NCBI RefSeq assembly: GCF_040448675.1
Contig: NZ_CP159289.1
Span: forward strand, 3,373,001-3,437,000
Direction: 5' to 3'
DNA: 64,000 nt
Source: Dyadobacter sp. 676
GTDB lineage: Bacteria > Bacteroidota > Bacteroidia > Cytophagales > Spirosomataceae
Part shown: positions 6,862 through 17,248 of the stretch, in pieces
How positions within the stretch are numbered: position 1 is the stretch's first letter
Layout: every line of letters starts with the position of its first letter
Notes under the pieces: generated by a model
Told to the model about the DNA's origin: nothing
What the model saw: the letters and a program-made list of their open reading frames with translations, nothing else
Database searches by the model: none
Translations under genes and position numbers: made by a program

Positions 6862-9800
6862 TATTCCTCATGCACGTCAACCACGACGCAGTCACCGTTT
6901 TTGACCTCGTGCTCCACTTTCTTGAATTTCACGTCGCGAACGATGCGGCCATCGCGGTACTGAACTGATACGCGCTGGTTTCGGTCGGCAATCTTGATCG
7001 CACGGACAGGCTGTGCTTTTGTGGTCGACTCCTGTGAATGGAAAGTATCGGTTTCCAGGTCGTAGTCTTCTTCGCGATTGGTGTGGAGCTCGGGTGCGGG
7101 TTCCGGTCTGCGAACCTGTTGTTGCACGGCGGTTGCGGGAGCAGCTTCCTCCTGTGGAATATCGGCTTTCATGAGGAAAGAGATCATGTCAAAGTTCACT
7201 TTGCTCAGGAAGCGTTTGAACAGTTCTACGGATTCGAATTTGTAGATCAGCAATGGATCTTTCTGCTCGAATACCGCATTTTGAACCGATTGTTTCAGAT
7301 CGTCCATTTCACGCAGGTGCTCTTTCCATTCCTGGTCGATGAGCGAAAGCACAATCGCCTTCTCCATTTCGCGGGTGATGTCCTTGCCTTCGCTTTCGAT
7401 GGCCTTTTGCAAGCTCACCACCACGCCAGCCTGACGGATACCGTCGGTGAACGGGATCATGATTTCGGAAATCACCGCACCCCGCTCCGCGTAAATCGAG
7501 CGTAGTACCGGCAATGCTTTGCTTGCGATGGCTGCGTTTTTATCCTGGTATTGCTTCTCGGCTGCTTCGTATAACTTTTGAGAGCGGTCGGCAGGTTTCA
7601 GCGCCGCGTATTCATTTTCGGTGAATGGCACTTCCATTCCAAGCGTGGTAATGGCCGCCAGTTCCAGTTCCGCGTAACTTCCGGCGGTAGTCGCGATTTC
7701 GTCGCACACATCGTACAATGTGTTGGCGATATCCACGGCCAGGCGATCCCCGAACAATGCATTGCGGCGGCGGGTATAAATCGCGTCACGCTGATAATTC
7801 ATCACGTCGTCGTATTCGAGCAGACGTTTCCGCATCCCGAAGTTGTTTTCTTCTACTTTCTTCTGCGCTCTCTCGATCGACTTGGTGATCATGCTGCTCT
7901 GGATCACCTCGCCTTCTTCGAGGCCCATGCGATCCATTACCTTGGCCATCCGGTCGGAACCGAACAAGCGCATGAGATTATCTTCCAATGACACGAAGAA
8001 TTGGGACGAGCCGGGGTCACCCTGACGCCCCGAACGGCCACGCAACTGGCGGTCGACGCGACGGCTTTCGTGGCGTTCCGTACCAATGATCGCCAGACCT
8101 CCGGCTGCTTTTGCTTCTGGTGTCAGCTTGATGTCAGTACCGCGGCCCGCCATGTTGGTGGCGATGGTTACAGTGCCCGGTTTACCCGCTTCCGCCACGA
8201 CTTCCGCTTCGCGCTGGTGTTGTTTCGCGTTCAAAACCTGGTGCGGGATCTTGCGGAGCGTGAGCATCCGGCTGATGATCTCGGAGTTTTCAACCGAAGT
8301 GGTACCCACGAGTACCGGTCTTCCGGCTTCCACGAGTTCTACGATCTCGTCCGTAACCGCATTGTATTTCTCGCGAACCGAGCGATATACTTTATCTTCC
8401 TGGTCTTTCCGGATAACGCCCTTGTTGGTAGGGATAGAAACCACGTCGAGTTTGTAAATTTCCCAGAACTCGCCTGCTTCGGTCTCTGCCGTACCGGTCA
8501 TACCGGCCAGCTTGTGGTACATCCGGAAATAGTTTTGCAGCGTAATGGTCGCATATGTCTGCGTAGCGTCTTCCACGCGGACATTTTCCTTCGCTTCGAT
8601 CGCCTGATGCAGGCCGTCGGAATAGCGGCGGCCTTCCATGATACGACCAGTCTGCTCGTCGACGATCTTCACTTTCCCGTCCATAATCACATATTCCACG
8701 TCTTTTTCAAAAAGCGTAAATGCTTTCAAAAGCTGGTTTACAGTATGGATACGAGCTGTTTTGACGGAATAATCGCGGATCAACGCTTCTTTCGCAATCA
8801 CGCGGTCGTGCTCATTGAGCGACGGGTCTTTTTCAATCGCATCGAGGTCGACGGCGATATCCGGGAGGATAAAGAAATTGGATTCTTCCGATTCGCCGGT
8901 CAGGAAGTCAATCCCTTTTTCGGTCAGTTCGATACTGTTATGGCGCTCGTCGATAGTAAAGTAAAGCGGAGCGTCGGCTTGCGGCATCAGTTTTTGGTTT
9001 TCAGCGAGATAAATCGCTTCCGATTCCTGCATAATGGCCTTGACGCCCGGCTCGCTGAGGTATTTGATGAGAGGCTTGTATTTCGGCATACCGCGGTGCG
9101 CGCGGAACAGCGCCAAACCTCCTTCTTTCTTATCGCCGGCCTGAATTTTTTTCTTGGCTTCGTTGAGGAAATCCATCGCGAGGCGCTTCTGCGCTTCCAC
9201 GATCCTCGCAACGCGTGGTTTCAGTTCCAGAAACTCCTGCTCGTCGCCACGCGGCACCGGTCCGCTGATAATCAATGGCGTACGCGCGTCGTCGATCAAA
9301 ACGGAGTCGACCTCATCGACCATCGCGAAATGGTGCTTGCGCTGAACGAGCTCTTCCGGCGTCCGTGACATATTGTCACGCAGGTAGTCGAACCCGAATT
9401 CGTTGTTGGTACCGTAAGTAAGGTCCGCTTTATAGGCATTACGACGGGCAATGGTGTTGGGCTGGTGACGGTCGATGCAGTCGACGCTCAGTCCATGGAA
9501 TTCGAAAAGCGGTGCATTCCATTCGGCGTCACGTTTGGCGAGGTAATCGTTCACTGTTACGATGTGAACGCCCTGTCCGGCCAATGCATTCAGGAAGGAC
9601 GGAAGCGTCGCCACGAGGGTCTTACCTTCACCGGTAGCCATCTCGGCGATCTTGCCCTGGTGCAGTACCACGCCGCCGATCAACTGCACATCGTAGTGGA
9701 TCATGTTCCATTTGATAGGCTGGCCGATCACGTCCCAGGTCGTATTCCAATAGGCTTTGTCGCCGTTAATAGTCACATTCGCCTTTTTGGTAGCGATTTC

Positions 9801-10205
9801 GCGGTCGAAATAGTTGGCGGTTACTTCCAGTTTATCATTTTCTGTAAAACGGCGGGCGGTTTCCTTTACGATCGCGAACGCTTTTGGAAGAATATCCAGC
9901 AACACCTTTTCCAGTTCTTTATTCCTTTCCAGTTCGAGAGCGTCTATTTTTTTAAAGATCGCCTCTTTGCTGTCCACATTCGGTTCGTCGGCGGCCTGTT
10001 GCCTCAATGCGCCGATCTGCTCGTCGATGGACTGAAGTTGATCGGCAATATGCTTTTTGAGGTCCGCGGATTGTGCCCGGAGCTCATCGTTCGACAGGGA
10101 GGCCAGCAGTGCATATTCGGCATTGATCTTCTCAACGTACGGGGTCAGTTCTTTCAGATCCCGCTCCGACTTCGTGCCAAACAGCTTGGAAAATATTTTA
10201 AACAT
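6861..10205 (-). CDS. secA: Preprotein translocase ATPase SecA
   Basis: 1114 residues, the large SecA form common in Bacteroidota. It drives protein export through SecYEG. Walker A is MATGEGKT near residue 190 and the DEAD-like box is MVDEVDSV near 295. [25 protein letters not shown] is the conserved second nucleotide-binding fold segment, and the helical scaffold and wing follow. The C-terminus ends in a charged tail without the cysteine-rich zinc tail of E. coli SecA. The stop codon lies inside decamer array A. psd follows on the same strand about 330 bp later. Confidence 0.98.
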   Translation of the reverse strand: MFKIFSKLFGTKSERDLKELTPYVEKINAEYALLASLSNDELRAQSADLKKHIADQLQSIDEQIGALRQQAADEPNVDSKEAIFKKIDALELERNKELEKVLLDILPKAFAIVKETARRFTENDKLEVTANYFDREIATKKANVTINGDKAYWNTTWDVIGQPIKWNMIHYDVQLIGGVVLHQGKIAEMATGEGKTLVATLPSFLNALAGQGVHIVTVNDYLAKRDAEWNAPLFEFHGLSVDCIDRHQPNTIARRNAYKADLTYGTNNEFGFDYLRDNMSRTPEELVQRKHHFAMVDEVDSVLIDDARTPLIISGPVPRGDEQEFLELKPRVARIVEAQKRLAMDFLNEAKKKIQAGDKKEGGLALFRAHRGMPKYKPLIKYLSEPGVKAIMQESEAIYLAENQKLMPQADAPLYFTIDERHNSIELTEKGIDFLTGESEESNFFILPDIAVDLDAIEKDPSLNEHDRVIAKEALIRDYSVKTARIHTVNQLLKAFTLFEKDVEYVIMDGKVKIVDEQTGRIMEGRRYSDGLHQAIEAKENVRVEDATQTYATITLQNYFRMYHKLAGMTGTAETEAGEFWEIYKLDVVSIPTNKGVIRKDQEDKVYRSVREKYNAVTDEIVELVEAGRPVLVGTTSVENSEIISRMLTLRKIPHQVLNAKQHQREAEVVAEAGKPGTVTIATNMAGRGTDIKLTPEAKAAGGLAIIGTERHESRRVDRQLRGRSGRQGDPGSSQFFVSLEDNLMRLFGSDRMAKVMDRMGLEEGEVIQSSMITKSIERAQKKVEENNFGMRKRLLEYDDVMNYQRDAIYTRRRNALFGDRLAVDIANTLYDVCDEIATTAGSYAELELAAITTLGMEVPFTENEYAALKPADRSQKLYEAAEKQYQDKNAAIASKALPVLRSIYAERGAVISEIMIPFTDGIRQAGVVVSLQKAIESEGKDITREMEKAIVLSLIDQEWKEHLREMDDLKQSVQNAVFEQKDPLLIYKFESVELFKRFLSKVNFDMISFLMKADIPQEEAAPATAVQQQVRRPEPAPELHTNREEDYDLETDTFHSQESTTKAQPVRAIKIADRNQRVSVQYRDGRIVRDVKFKKVEHEVKNGDCVVVDVHEE

Positions 10206-10450
10206 GATGTGATGTATGTTTTTTAACCGGTTTTTTCTTCGAAAAATATTGAGCCTGCCACAAATCGCGTGTCACATTGTCAGCAAAACTCGCATTTGTA
10301 ATCCCAAAGGTAATTCATTGCCAATAGTATTACGCAACAACTGGCATATTCCTAATGCATATCTAATGTTTTATTATCATTAAAAATGACCCGTGCTACC
10401 GGTATGGCACCGCCTGTACAGTTTTGTGACCGCTACTTGGTAATGCATAG

Positions 10451-10458
10451 TACCTTTG
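10451..10458 (+). promoter_or_regulatory. -7 promoter element for the PspC-domain gene
   Basis: TACCTTTG matches TAnnTTTG exactly, 30 bp before the ATG at 10489. The 282-bp space between the divergent secA and pspC genes holds nothing else recognisable. Confidence 0.6.
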
Positions 10459-10488
10459 AAGCATCCAACGACATAAACAGATTTAGCC

Positions 10489-10722
10489 ATGAACCACAAT
10501 AGATTGTTCCGTAACACCAGCAATAAAATGATCGGCGGAGTTGCCTCAGGGTTAGCGGATTACTTCGGGATCGACGTCACCATCGTCCGTGCGTTGCTCG
10601 TTCTTGCCGTGTTCATTCCGGTGACATTCCCCGTCATTTTGTTTTACATCATCCTTTGGATCGTTATGCCGGATATCGCAAAACGACCCAAAGAGCTGGA
10701 ACAAGGGCACATCCATTCCTGA
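10489..10722 (+). CDS. PspC-domain small membrane protein
   Basis: 77 residues forming a single PspC domain. RLFRNTSNKMIGGVASGLADYFGID is the diagnostic N-terminal block, followed by one long hydrophobic segment (about residues 34-60) that ends in WIVMPD. In other bacteria PspC-type proteins take part in envelope-stress sensing. Stand-alone short versions in Bacteroidota are common and their exact role is unproven. It is a monocistronic unit with its own promoter and a strong terminator. Confidence 0.85.
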   Translation: MNHNRLFRNTSNKMIGGVASGLADYFGIDVTIVRALLVLAVFIPVTFPVILFYIILWIVMPDIAKRPKELEQGHIHS

Positions 10723-10757
10723 AATTTAAAACTCCATCAGCAAAGACTTGGTAGTTG

Positions 10758-10797
10758 CAAACCGCCGGAAAACAAACTCCGGCGGTTTGTTGTTTTA
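10758..10797 (+). terminator. Terminator of the PspC-domain gene
   Basis: A perfect 12-bp stem, CAAACCGCCGGA (10758-10769) with TCCGGCGGTTTG (10778-10789), followed by TTGTTTT. The TTG used as -33 element by the next gene lies inside the 3' stem. Confidence 0.9.
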
Positions 10798-10836
10798 GGA
10801 TTAATACCTATTTTTACCAATGGTATGCAGGCATAC
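10787..10836 (+). promoter_or_regulatory. Thiolase promoter with GTATGC-AG-GCATAC operator
   Basis: The TTG at 10787-10789 is separated by 19 bp from TATTTTTA (10809-10816), one mismatch from TAnnTTTG. The palindrome GTATGCAGGCATAC at 10823-10836 lies just downstream, over the predicted transcription start region. The same half-sites occur at the acyl-CoA dehydrogenase and marR promoters, so this is read as a repressor operator of a shared regulon. The regulator assignment (the MarR protein at 50800-51264) is inference. Confidence 0.7.
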
Positions 10837-10884
10837 TAAATTGAAATGGCCTGCTTTAATGTCGATTCCAAAACCAGTTTCAAT

Positions 10885-12063
10885 ATGAACGCATACATTG
10901 TGGCGGGCTATCGCACCGCGGTGGGCAAGGCGCCGAGAGGCGGGTTTCGGTTTACGCGTCCCGACGACCTCGGTGCGGCGGTGATCAGGCATTTGCTGGA
11001 ACAAACCCCGCAGCTCGATCCGGCGCGCGTCGACGATGTGATTGTGGGAAACGCCGTACCGGAAGCCGAGCAAGGCATGCAAATGGGCCGTTACGTGGCT
11101 TTGCTTTCGTTACCTAAAAATGTGTCCGGTATCACCATCAACCGCTACTGTGGCTCGGGTGTTGAGGCGATCGCGATGGCTTCCGCGAAAATCCATGCCG
11201 GAATGGCCGAATGCATCATCGCCGGAGGAACCGAATCCATGTCGCTCGTGCCGACGATGGGCTGGAAAACCGCATTGAACTACGAAATAGCCCATACCAA
11301 TCCCGATTATTATCTCAGCATGGGCCTGACCGCAGAACAGGTAGCGAAGGATTTCAATATCAGCCGCGAAAAGCAGGACGAGTTTTCATTCCGGTCGCAT
11401 CAGAAAGCATTGCGTGCGCAGAAGGAAGGTTGGTTTGCCGACGGCATCGTACCGGTGACTGTGAAGGAGACCTATTTTGACGCCGCTTCGGGTAAGAAAA
11501 AGACGAAAGAAACGGTCGTCAGCCAGGACGAAGGTCCGCGTGCCGACACGACGATCGAAGCATTGAGCAAACTGAAACCGGTTTTCGCGGCGGGCGGCTC
11601 GGTGACGGCCGGCAATTCTTCGCAGACTTCGGATGGCGCCGCATTTGTATTGGTGATGTCCGAAAGGATGGTGAACGAGCTGGGCCTGAAACCGATCGCA
11701 CGCATGATGTCGTATGCGACCGCCGGTGTGGATCCGCGTATTATGGGGATCGGTCCGGTGGCGGCCGTGCCGTTAGCCCTTAAGCAGGCCGGATTGAAAC
11801 TGAGCGATATCGAGCAGGTGGAATTGAACGAAGCGTTTGCGGCCCAATCGCTCGCGGTAATCCAGGAGCTTGGCATCGACCCGGAAATTGTGAACCCGAA
11901 TGGCGGCGCAATTGCTTTGGGCCACGCACTGGGCTCCACGGGGGCACGTCTTTCGGTGCAGCTTTTCAACGAAATGAAGCGCCGCGGACAAAAATACGGC
12001 ATGGTTACAGCCTGCGTAGGCGGCGGGCAAGGGGTTGCGGGGATTTACGAAAGGCTCTATTAG
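10885..12063 (+). CDS. fadA: Acetyl-CoA C-acyltransferase (beta-oxidation thiolase)
   Basis: 392 residues from the chosen start. It cleaves 3-ketoacyl-CoA to acetyl-CoA and a shortened acyl-CoA. The nucleophile is Cys89 in NRYCGSG, His347 sits in GGAIALGHALG, and the second acid/base cysteine is Cys377 in TACVGGGQG. The ATG at 10885 opens the normal thiolase sequence (MNAYIVAGYRTAVGK). An in-frame ATG 39 bp upstream would add 13 unrelated residues. The gene is alone, but its promoter has the palindrome also found at the acyl-CoA dehydrogenase and marR-HCDH/ECH promoters. This suggests one fatty-acid regulon spread over 40 kb. Confidence 0.95.
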   Translation: MNAYIVAGYRTAVGKAPRGGFRFTRPDDLGAAVIRHLLEQTPQLDPARVDDVIVGNAVPEAEQGMQMGRYVALLSLPKNVSGITINRYCGSGVEAIAMASAKIHAGMAECIIAGGTESMSLVPTMGWKTALNYEIAHTNPDYYLSMGLTAEQVAKDFNISREKQDEFSFRSHQKALRAQKEGWFADGIVPVTVKETYFDAASGKKKTKETVVSQDEGPRADTTIEALSKLKPVFAAGGSVTAGNSSQTSDGAAFVLVMSERMVNELGLKPIARMMSYATAGVDPRIMGIGPVAAVPLALKQAGLKLSDIEQVELNEAFAAQSLAVIQELGIDPEIVNPNGGAIALGHALGSTGARLSVQLFNEMKRRGQKYGMVTACVGGGQGVAGIYERLY

Positions 12064-12136
12064 CCCGTAAACTAACAAACCCGGCGAATTTGAACGTCTC
12101 CCTGGAAGTGTTACCCATCTTCCGGGGAGATTCTTT

Positions 12137-12144
12137 ATTTTTGC
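12137..12144 (+). promoter_or_regulatory. -7 promoter element for the glycosyltransferase 2 gene
   Basis: TATTTTTG, an exact TAnnTTTG match, 26 bp before the ATG at 12170. A short GC-rich inverted repeat around 12105-12128 (TCTCC...GGGGAGA) may be the thiolase terminator. Confidence 0.55.
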
Positions 12145-12169
12145 CCTTTCATCATGCACGCTCGCTTTC

Positions 12170-13177
12170 ATGGATGTATCCATTGTTATCATTAATTACA
12201 GGACTCCTCAACTCATCATCAATTGCCTAGATTCCGTCAAACGATTTACGTCCGGAGTGACTTTCGAAGTGATTATCGTCGACAACGACCCGGCGAACGG
12301 CGGCGGCGCTTTGGTGAGAGAGGCCCATCCTGAAGTGCGGTGGATCGACATGGAATACAATGCAGGTTTTGGCATCGCCAATAACCGGGGAATGGAAATT
12401 GCGAGGGGGAAATATTTGCTGCTGCTCAATGCGGATACGCTGCTGACCGACAATGTGATCGGCCGTTGTTTCGGGCGCATGAACCAACGCGCCGACATCA
12501 TTGCCTGCGGTGCGTTGCAATACTATCCCGACGGCACACCCATGCCTTTTTATCGCAGTTTTAACGAGTTCCGGAAGACGTTTTTTATACTCCCGCCGAG
12601 TGCGTTGCTGGATAAGGTAGTTAACAAACTTTACCCTGAACCGGCTTATGACGATCCCGAGCAGCACGATTGGCTCGTGGGAGCATTCATGTTCGTGAGA
12701 AGGGAAGGTTTTGAGAAAACCGGCGGGTTCAGCAGCGACTTTTTCATGTATGGCGAGGATGTCGAATGGTCGGGCCGGTTGGGAAAGCTCGGCAAGCTGT
12801 GCTATTTTCAGGACTGTACATTTATTCACCTCGAAAACAACAATCCGTTTCGGCGGACGCACATTTCATGGATCAACCGTTTCAGTACGCAAATGCAGGT
12901 TTCCAACTTCCTGTGGGTACGGAAGCAGTATGGTGTGTTTCAATACATTCTGTTGATCCTGCATTATATTTTGATGGTGCCGGTCGTTTATGGATGGAAA
13001 ATGCTGCTGAATTTGAAAAAAAGCGGAAATCCGTTCTCGGAGCTCCGTACACAGCATATATATGTAAGGAAGACCCGCGTTCTTTTAAAATATTTCTGGA
13101 AAACGCTGTTCCTCAGAGAGGGGTTGTATAAAATCAAACCCCAGGAGAACATCGACCTCTTAACAGCCTCTGCATGA
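12170..13177 (+). CDS. Family 2 glycosyltransferase (rhamnosyltransferase-like)
   Basis: 335 residues. The GT-A core starts at once with VSIVIINYRTP, then IIVDNDPANGG, and NADTLL near residue 88 as the metal/nucleotide-sugar motif. DWLVGAFMFVRREGFEKTGGFSSDFFMYGEDVEWSGRL near 168-205 is the acceptor-side block of the rhamnosyltransferase-type branch. A hydrophobic stretch near 255-280 could attach it to the membrane. Its stop overlaps the start of the next glycosyltransferase by 4 bp (ATGA), so the pair is cotranscribed and likely acts on one surface glycan. The donor sugar is unknown. Confidence 0.9.
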   Translation: MDVSIVIINYRTPQLIINCLDSVKRFTSGVTFEVIIVDNDPANGGGALVREAHPEVRWIDMEYNAGFGIANNRGMEIARGKYLLLLNADTLLTDNVIGRCFGRMNQRADIIACGALQYYPDGTPMPFYRSFNEFRKTFFILPPSALLDKVVNKLYPEPAYDDPEQHDWLVGAFMFVRREGFEKTGGFSSDFFMYGEDVEWSGRLGKLGKLCYFQDCTFIHLENNNPFRRTHISWINRFSTQMQVSNFLWVRKQYGVFQYILLILHYILMVPVVYGWKMLLNLKKSGNPFSELRTQHIYVRKTRVLLKYFWKTLFLREGLYKIKPQENIDLLTASA

Positions 13178-14291
13178 ATCAATCCAAAAAAAAGAATCCT
13201 CTTTTTTTACGCCCTATGCCACACGGACAGGATCAGAAATGATGCTGTTGTACATATTGAAACAGATAGACCGTTCCCGTTTCGACGTTGGGATCGTCAG
13301 TTTTGCAAACGGCGAATTGCTGGCCGATTTCCCCCGGGACATTCCCGTCCACATCGCCCCGCGGAAGTTCAATACCATCGAAAAAATCTCCTTTCACCTG
13401 GGTATCAACCCTACGCTCCGGGCATTGCGCAAGTTCGCCAGGAGCTTCAAGGCGGATTTCTGGTATGTGAATACGACGATGATCCCCGAGACGATCGTGG
13501 TGGCCAGGGAATTTGGTATCAGAGTGATCACTCATTTCCACGAGATGCCGCTCACGTACACCTACCTGAGCGCCCCCGATTTCAAAAGCATTATCGATTA
13601 CTCGGAGCTGCTGATAGGCTGCTCCCAGACAACCTGCGATTCGATCAAAGACGCTGGAGGGAAAAATGTGGCGTTACTTTATTCATTCATCGATCCGTCG
13701 CTGGTTAAAAAGGACGACATTCGTTCTGCCGGGCTGAGACAGAAACTGGGCATTCCCGCCGACGCGTTCGTATGGATATTGTCGGGCATGACTTCCGAAC
13801 GTAAGGGGTTCGATATGCTGCCCGATATCGCCGCCGGGATGAACGATCCGCGCGTACATCTCGTATGGGTGGGTGCAACGATCGACGACGGATTGGTGTA
13901 TTATACCGAGCAGCGTTGTGCAAATAACAAATCGGCGACCAGAATTCACCTGGCGGGTAAGCAAAAAGAAGATTATTATAATTACCTTAATATGGGAAAT
14001 GGTTTTCTGCTTACATCCCGGCAGGACCCTTTTCCGCTGGTGATGATCGAAGCTGCGCTGCTGGGTAAACCTATTGTCGCTTTCCCATCGGGAGGCGTTT
14101 CAGAGTTTGTCAAGGATGGAATGGGTGTCGTTACCGACGACTTGAGCGTCAGGCAGATGGTTGCGGCAATGCGTTCGGTCATGAGCGGCGAAACGAAGAC
14201 CGACAGCGCCGTTAGCATAAAGGTGGCGAGCCGGTTCAATGTGGAGAACGGTTATAAGGAATGGATTGAATTAATTGACAAAACCCGTTAG
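13174..14291 (+). CDS. Family 4 (GT-B) glycosyltransferase with apparent -1 frameshift at codon 11
   Basis: About 372 residues if the frame is joined. The main frame, open from 13239, contains the GT4 C-terminal block SRQDPFPLVMIEAALLGKPIVAFPSGGVSEFV with the conserved E-x7-E-like acidic pair. Without upstream sequence it would lack the first GT-B strand and glycine loop. An ATG at 13174 overlaps the previous stop (ATGA) and opens MNQSKKKNPLF, but stops early. One extra T in the T7 run (13202-13208), or one extra A in the A8 run (13186-13193), joins it to FFTPYATRTGSEMM, a classic GT4 start. Either an assembly indel or slippage explains this; translation from 13239 alone is less likely. Confidence 0.85.
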
Positions 14292-14292
14292 T

Positions 14293-17181
14293 ATGCTCAA
14301 TTCTACGCGTGTATTTAAGTTTTTTACCAGGATTTCCCTATTGCTGGCCTTATTGGCGGTGACTTGCCGGACGTCGGCGCAAAATCAGCAGCGAACGACG
14401 GAGATCGATACCCAGCGCTATCTGGCGCTGATGCTCCTGAACCTTACCGATCCGGACAACATCGGTCCCGAGCCGGACCTGATCCGCTCGGCCAGGGAGT
14501 TCGGGCTCAATGCTGTTTACATTACTATTCCCTGGGACAAAGTTTATTACAGTTCCCCGACCGAAACGCCGCAATGGGCGAAGTACGATCAGCAAATCAA
14601 AATCGCAACCGACCTGGGCATGAAAGTCGCATTGCGCATTCACCTCGGTCGGCACAGCACGCGTATCAAAGGCTTTTGGGAGGTTTCGGACAGCCAGTTC
14701 AGTCATTCCAACAAGCCGATGCTAAGCGGCTATCAGGATACTTTTTTCGGCTTCGATAATCAGCCTATTCTCGATAAGGGAGTTGCCTTTGTGAAAGAGG
14801 TGATGACCCGCTACAGGCACCTGCAGACGGAGAAAAAATTACTTTACGTATCAGTGACCTGCACGGGCACACAGGAAGGCGAGTATGCGGGCGGTTTGAT
14901 CGAGAACGGCAAGGAAAACGCGGCTGTGTACGATTATTCGCCTTCCATGGTGAAGGGCTTCAAGGATTTTGTTAAAGGAAAATATAAAAAAATCGAGCGG
15001 ATTAATTTTCTCTGGGGGATGACCTTCAAATCGTTCGATGAGGCCAATCCGCCAGCAACCGCCTGGGAGCCGAACCTTTCTTTCCGCCAGCGCTATGGTA
15101 AGGACTGGTACATTTACCGGCATATGATGCTCAAAAGATTTACGGAGCAGATGGTCAGTGCGGTCAAAGGGGTCGATCCCAATATCAAATATGTGTCGGA
15201 TTACGGCTCGGTATTCGACTCGCAGTCGGCCTCGCGGGGCACGTTGGGTTTCCGTAACCTGAATGAAAAGACAGATGGTATCAAGGTTAACGACAACCTT
15301 GCTTCGCACGACCACCGCTGGTCGGTGGATATCCTCAAAAGCGACGCGCCCCCGGGTTTTATTACGGCTAACGAACTGTTTGTGAGTTCGTATCTCGACA
15401 ATGCGGCCCATATGAAGCAGATTAACGAGAATTTCGAGCACGGTGCCAATGTCGTGGCGGTGGTGATCTCGCAAAAAGAGCAGATGGCCCGTGCGGAAGG
15501 CTTTTTGCGCCAGGGCGCCGTCACCTGGCTGAATAAACCCATGACCCCGATCGTGTATGCCGATTCGGTGTCGTATCGCTTGTCGGCTGCTACTGAAAAA
15601 GGCGGGGCGCAAGGTGTGATTTACGACGAATGGGCCAAACGCGCCTATGCCGACCCGGCAAAGCCCAGGCCGGTGCGTATCCGGTTGATCGAAGATATAT
15701 TGTCGCCCAGCTATTGGGAGGATGCGTCCAACTACATGCCTTACGTATTCAGGCCGGTACCGATGCAAATTATTCCGGTGAATAAGGATTTTGAATATCG
15801 GCTCCCTATCGACACGTTTTCCGATGTGGACGGGACGGTCGTACGCGTGGAAGTAGGCGCATTGCCCGCCTGGTTGCGCTATGAAAACGGAGTTTTGCGG
15901 GGCAGGCCTACGACGCTGGGCGACTACCGCATTTCAGTGAAAGGGATCGATGACGAGGGCGGTTCCGCCGAAGCGTTTTTCACGATACGTGTGGATACGC
16001 GCGAAAATGCGAACAAGCCTCCGACCGTCGACGCCAACTTCTCCAACCAGTTGGTGGCGGTGGATAAGCCATTTACCATTACCATTCCAAAGACCGCTTT
16101 CACCGACGCCGATGGGCAGATTACGAAAGTGGAGGCCAGCGAACTGCCTTCCTGGCTGAGTTTCTCCAATGGTGTGTTGAGCGGGACGCCCAATAAACTG
16201 GGCGATTATCGCATTATCCTCAAAGCCTACGATGATCTGAATGCCTTCGTGGAAACCTATTTTACGATTAAAGTGGTGGAGCCGCAATTCCTGAACGCGC
16301 CGCCATTCGCGACCAGCACTTTGCCTGTGAAGTATGCGCAGGTCAATATGCCGTTCAATTACATTCTGCCGACGAATCTTTTTGGCGATCCCGACGGCTA
16401 CATTTCGTCTGTTACTGTGCAAAACCGCCCTTCGTGGCTCAATTTTGCACTAAACCAGTTTTCAGGAACTCCCTCGGAAGAAGGGGAATACCGCCTGATC
16501 ATCCGGGCCTACGACAATGCGGGTGCATACGTGGAAATCCCGCTCATTTTGCTGGTGCAGACTCCTGAACTCCGTTTCGAGCTCGTCCAGGCCGGCAGCA
16601 AGGTCGACCAGCGCGTGATCAGGAGGCTTTCGGGTGACGACGTGATTCCTTATGATTCCCTTCCGCCGGCGCTCAATATGTACGCCTATGGAAATTTTGA
16701 ATATGACAAAGTTTCGTTCGACCTGGCCGGACCATATCGCCGAAAAGCGACAACCGCTATTTTCCCATACGCATTGTACGAGGACGCCTCCGGTTTTGCG
16801 CCTTATGTGGGTCGGTATACATTGACGGTTACCGCATTTAAAGACGATTCGGCGGTAGTTACCAATTCCATTGAATTCGGCATTTCTGCGGGAGATAAAG
16901 CAGATATTACCAAAAACATGGAAGATTGGGCATTTTACCCCAATCCGGCAGAGAGCATCGTCAATATCAAACTTCCCCAATACCAGCCGGGCGACAGTCT
17001 TACCTGGGAAATTGTGACGACGGCCGGCAAGCGGATGCCGCTAGCCGGTTCGCAGATCAAGGTGTCGGATAGCCTGGTGAATCTGGACCTGGACGCTCTG
17101 GGCCTGTCGTCGGGCACCTATTTTATAAGGATCGAGAATAACGGGGAGTTTGTGAAGCAATTCAGGATTTTTAAGAAATAG
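14293..17181 (+). CDS. Secreted TIM-barrel protein with three cadherin/Ig-like domains and T9SS sorting domain
   Basis: 962 residues. A signal peptide ends near SAQNQ (about residue 29). Residues 35-470 look like a glycoside-hydrolase-type TIM barrel (GLNAVYITIPWDKVYY, then LGMKVALRIHLGRHS), close in style to beta-galactosidase-like families, but the family is not certain. Three dystroglycan/He_PIG-type domains follow at about 489-572, 575-662 and 669-760, each with a PxWLxF and SGTP (or RGRP) pattern. The last 90 residues (WAFYPNPAESIVNI to FVKQFRIFKK) are a type A T9SS C-terminal domain, so the protein should cross the outer membrane. The start at 14293 follows the GT4 stop by one base; an ATG at 14275 overlaps that gene. 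Confidence 0.85.
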   Translation: MLNSTRVFKFFTRISLLLALLAVTCRTSAQNQQRTTEIDTQRYLALMLLNLTDPDNIGPEPDLIRSAREFGLNAVYITIPWDKVYYSSPTETPQWAKYDQQIKIATDLGMKVALRIHLGRHSTRIKGFWEVSDSQFSHSNKPMLSGYQDTFFGFDNQPILDKGVAFVKEVMTRYRHLQTEKKLLYVSVTCTGTQEGEYAGGLIENGKENAAVYDYSPSMVKGFKDFVKGKYKKIERINFLWGMTFKSFDEANPPATAWEPNLSFRQRYGKDWYIYRHMMLKRFTEQMVSAVKGVDPNIKYVSDYGSVFDSQSASRGTLGFRNLNEKTDGIKVNDNLASHDHRWSVDILKSDAPPGFITANELFVSSYLDNAAHMKQINENFEHGANVVAVVISQKEQMARAEGFLRQGAVTWLNKPMTPIVYADSVSYRLSAATEKGGAQGVIYDEWAKRAYADPAKPRPVRIRLIEDILSPSYWEDASNYMPYVFRPVPMQIIPVNKDFEYRLPIDTFSDVDGTVVRVEVGALPAWLRYENGVLRGRPTTLGDYRISVKGIDDEGGSAEAFFTIRVDTRENANKPPTVDANFSNQLVAVDKPFTITIPKTAFTDADGQITKVEASELPSWLSFSNGVLSGTPNKLGDYRIILKAYDDLNAFVETYFTIKVVEPQFLNAPPFATSTLPVKYAQVNMPFNYILPTNLFGDPDGYISSVTVQNRPSWLNFALNQFSGTPSEEGEYRLIIRAYDNAGAYVEIPLILLVQTPELRFELVQAGSKVDQRVIRRLSGDDVIPYDSLPPALNMYAYGNFEYDKVSFDLAGPYRRKATTAIFPYALYEDASGFAPYVGRYTLTVTAFKDDSAVVTNSIEFGISAGDKADITKNMEDWAFYPNPAESIVNIKLPQYQPGDSLTWEIVTTAGKRMPLAGSQIKVSDSLVNLDLDALGLSSGTYFIRIENNGEFVKQFRIFKK

Positions 17182-17203
17182 CCTAAGATGTATTTCCGAC
17201 AAT

Positions 17204-17232
17204 GGCGGCCAAAACCGATGGCCGCCTTTTTT
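17204..17232 (+). terminator. Terminator after the T9SS-exported protein
   Basis: A perfect 8-bp GC-rich stem, GGCGGCCA (17204-17211) with TGGCCGCC (17219-17226), followed by TTTTTTG. Confidence 0.9.
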
Positions 17233-17248
17233 GTTTATTTTGGCAATA

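Noticed and set aside
8001..9368. A 455-codon open frame antisense to secA
   Set aside because: It lies wholly within the conserved secA gene on the other strand, has no recognisable domain, and its composition is that of a reversed coding strand.
10846..10884. Upstream start for the thiolase
   Set aside because: The added 13 residues are unlike thiolases; the ATG at 10885 matches the normal N-terminus and places the nucleophile at Cys89.
14851..15768. A 305-codon open frame antisense to the T9SS-exported protein
   Set aside because: No domain, and entirely inside a clear gene on the plus strand.
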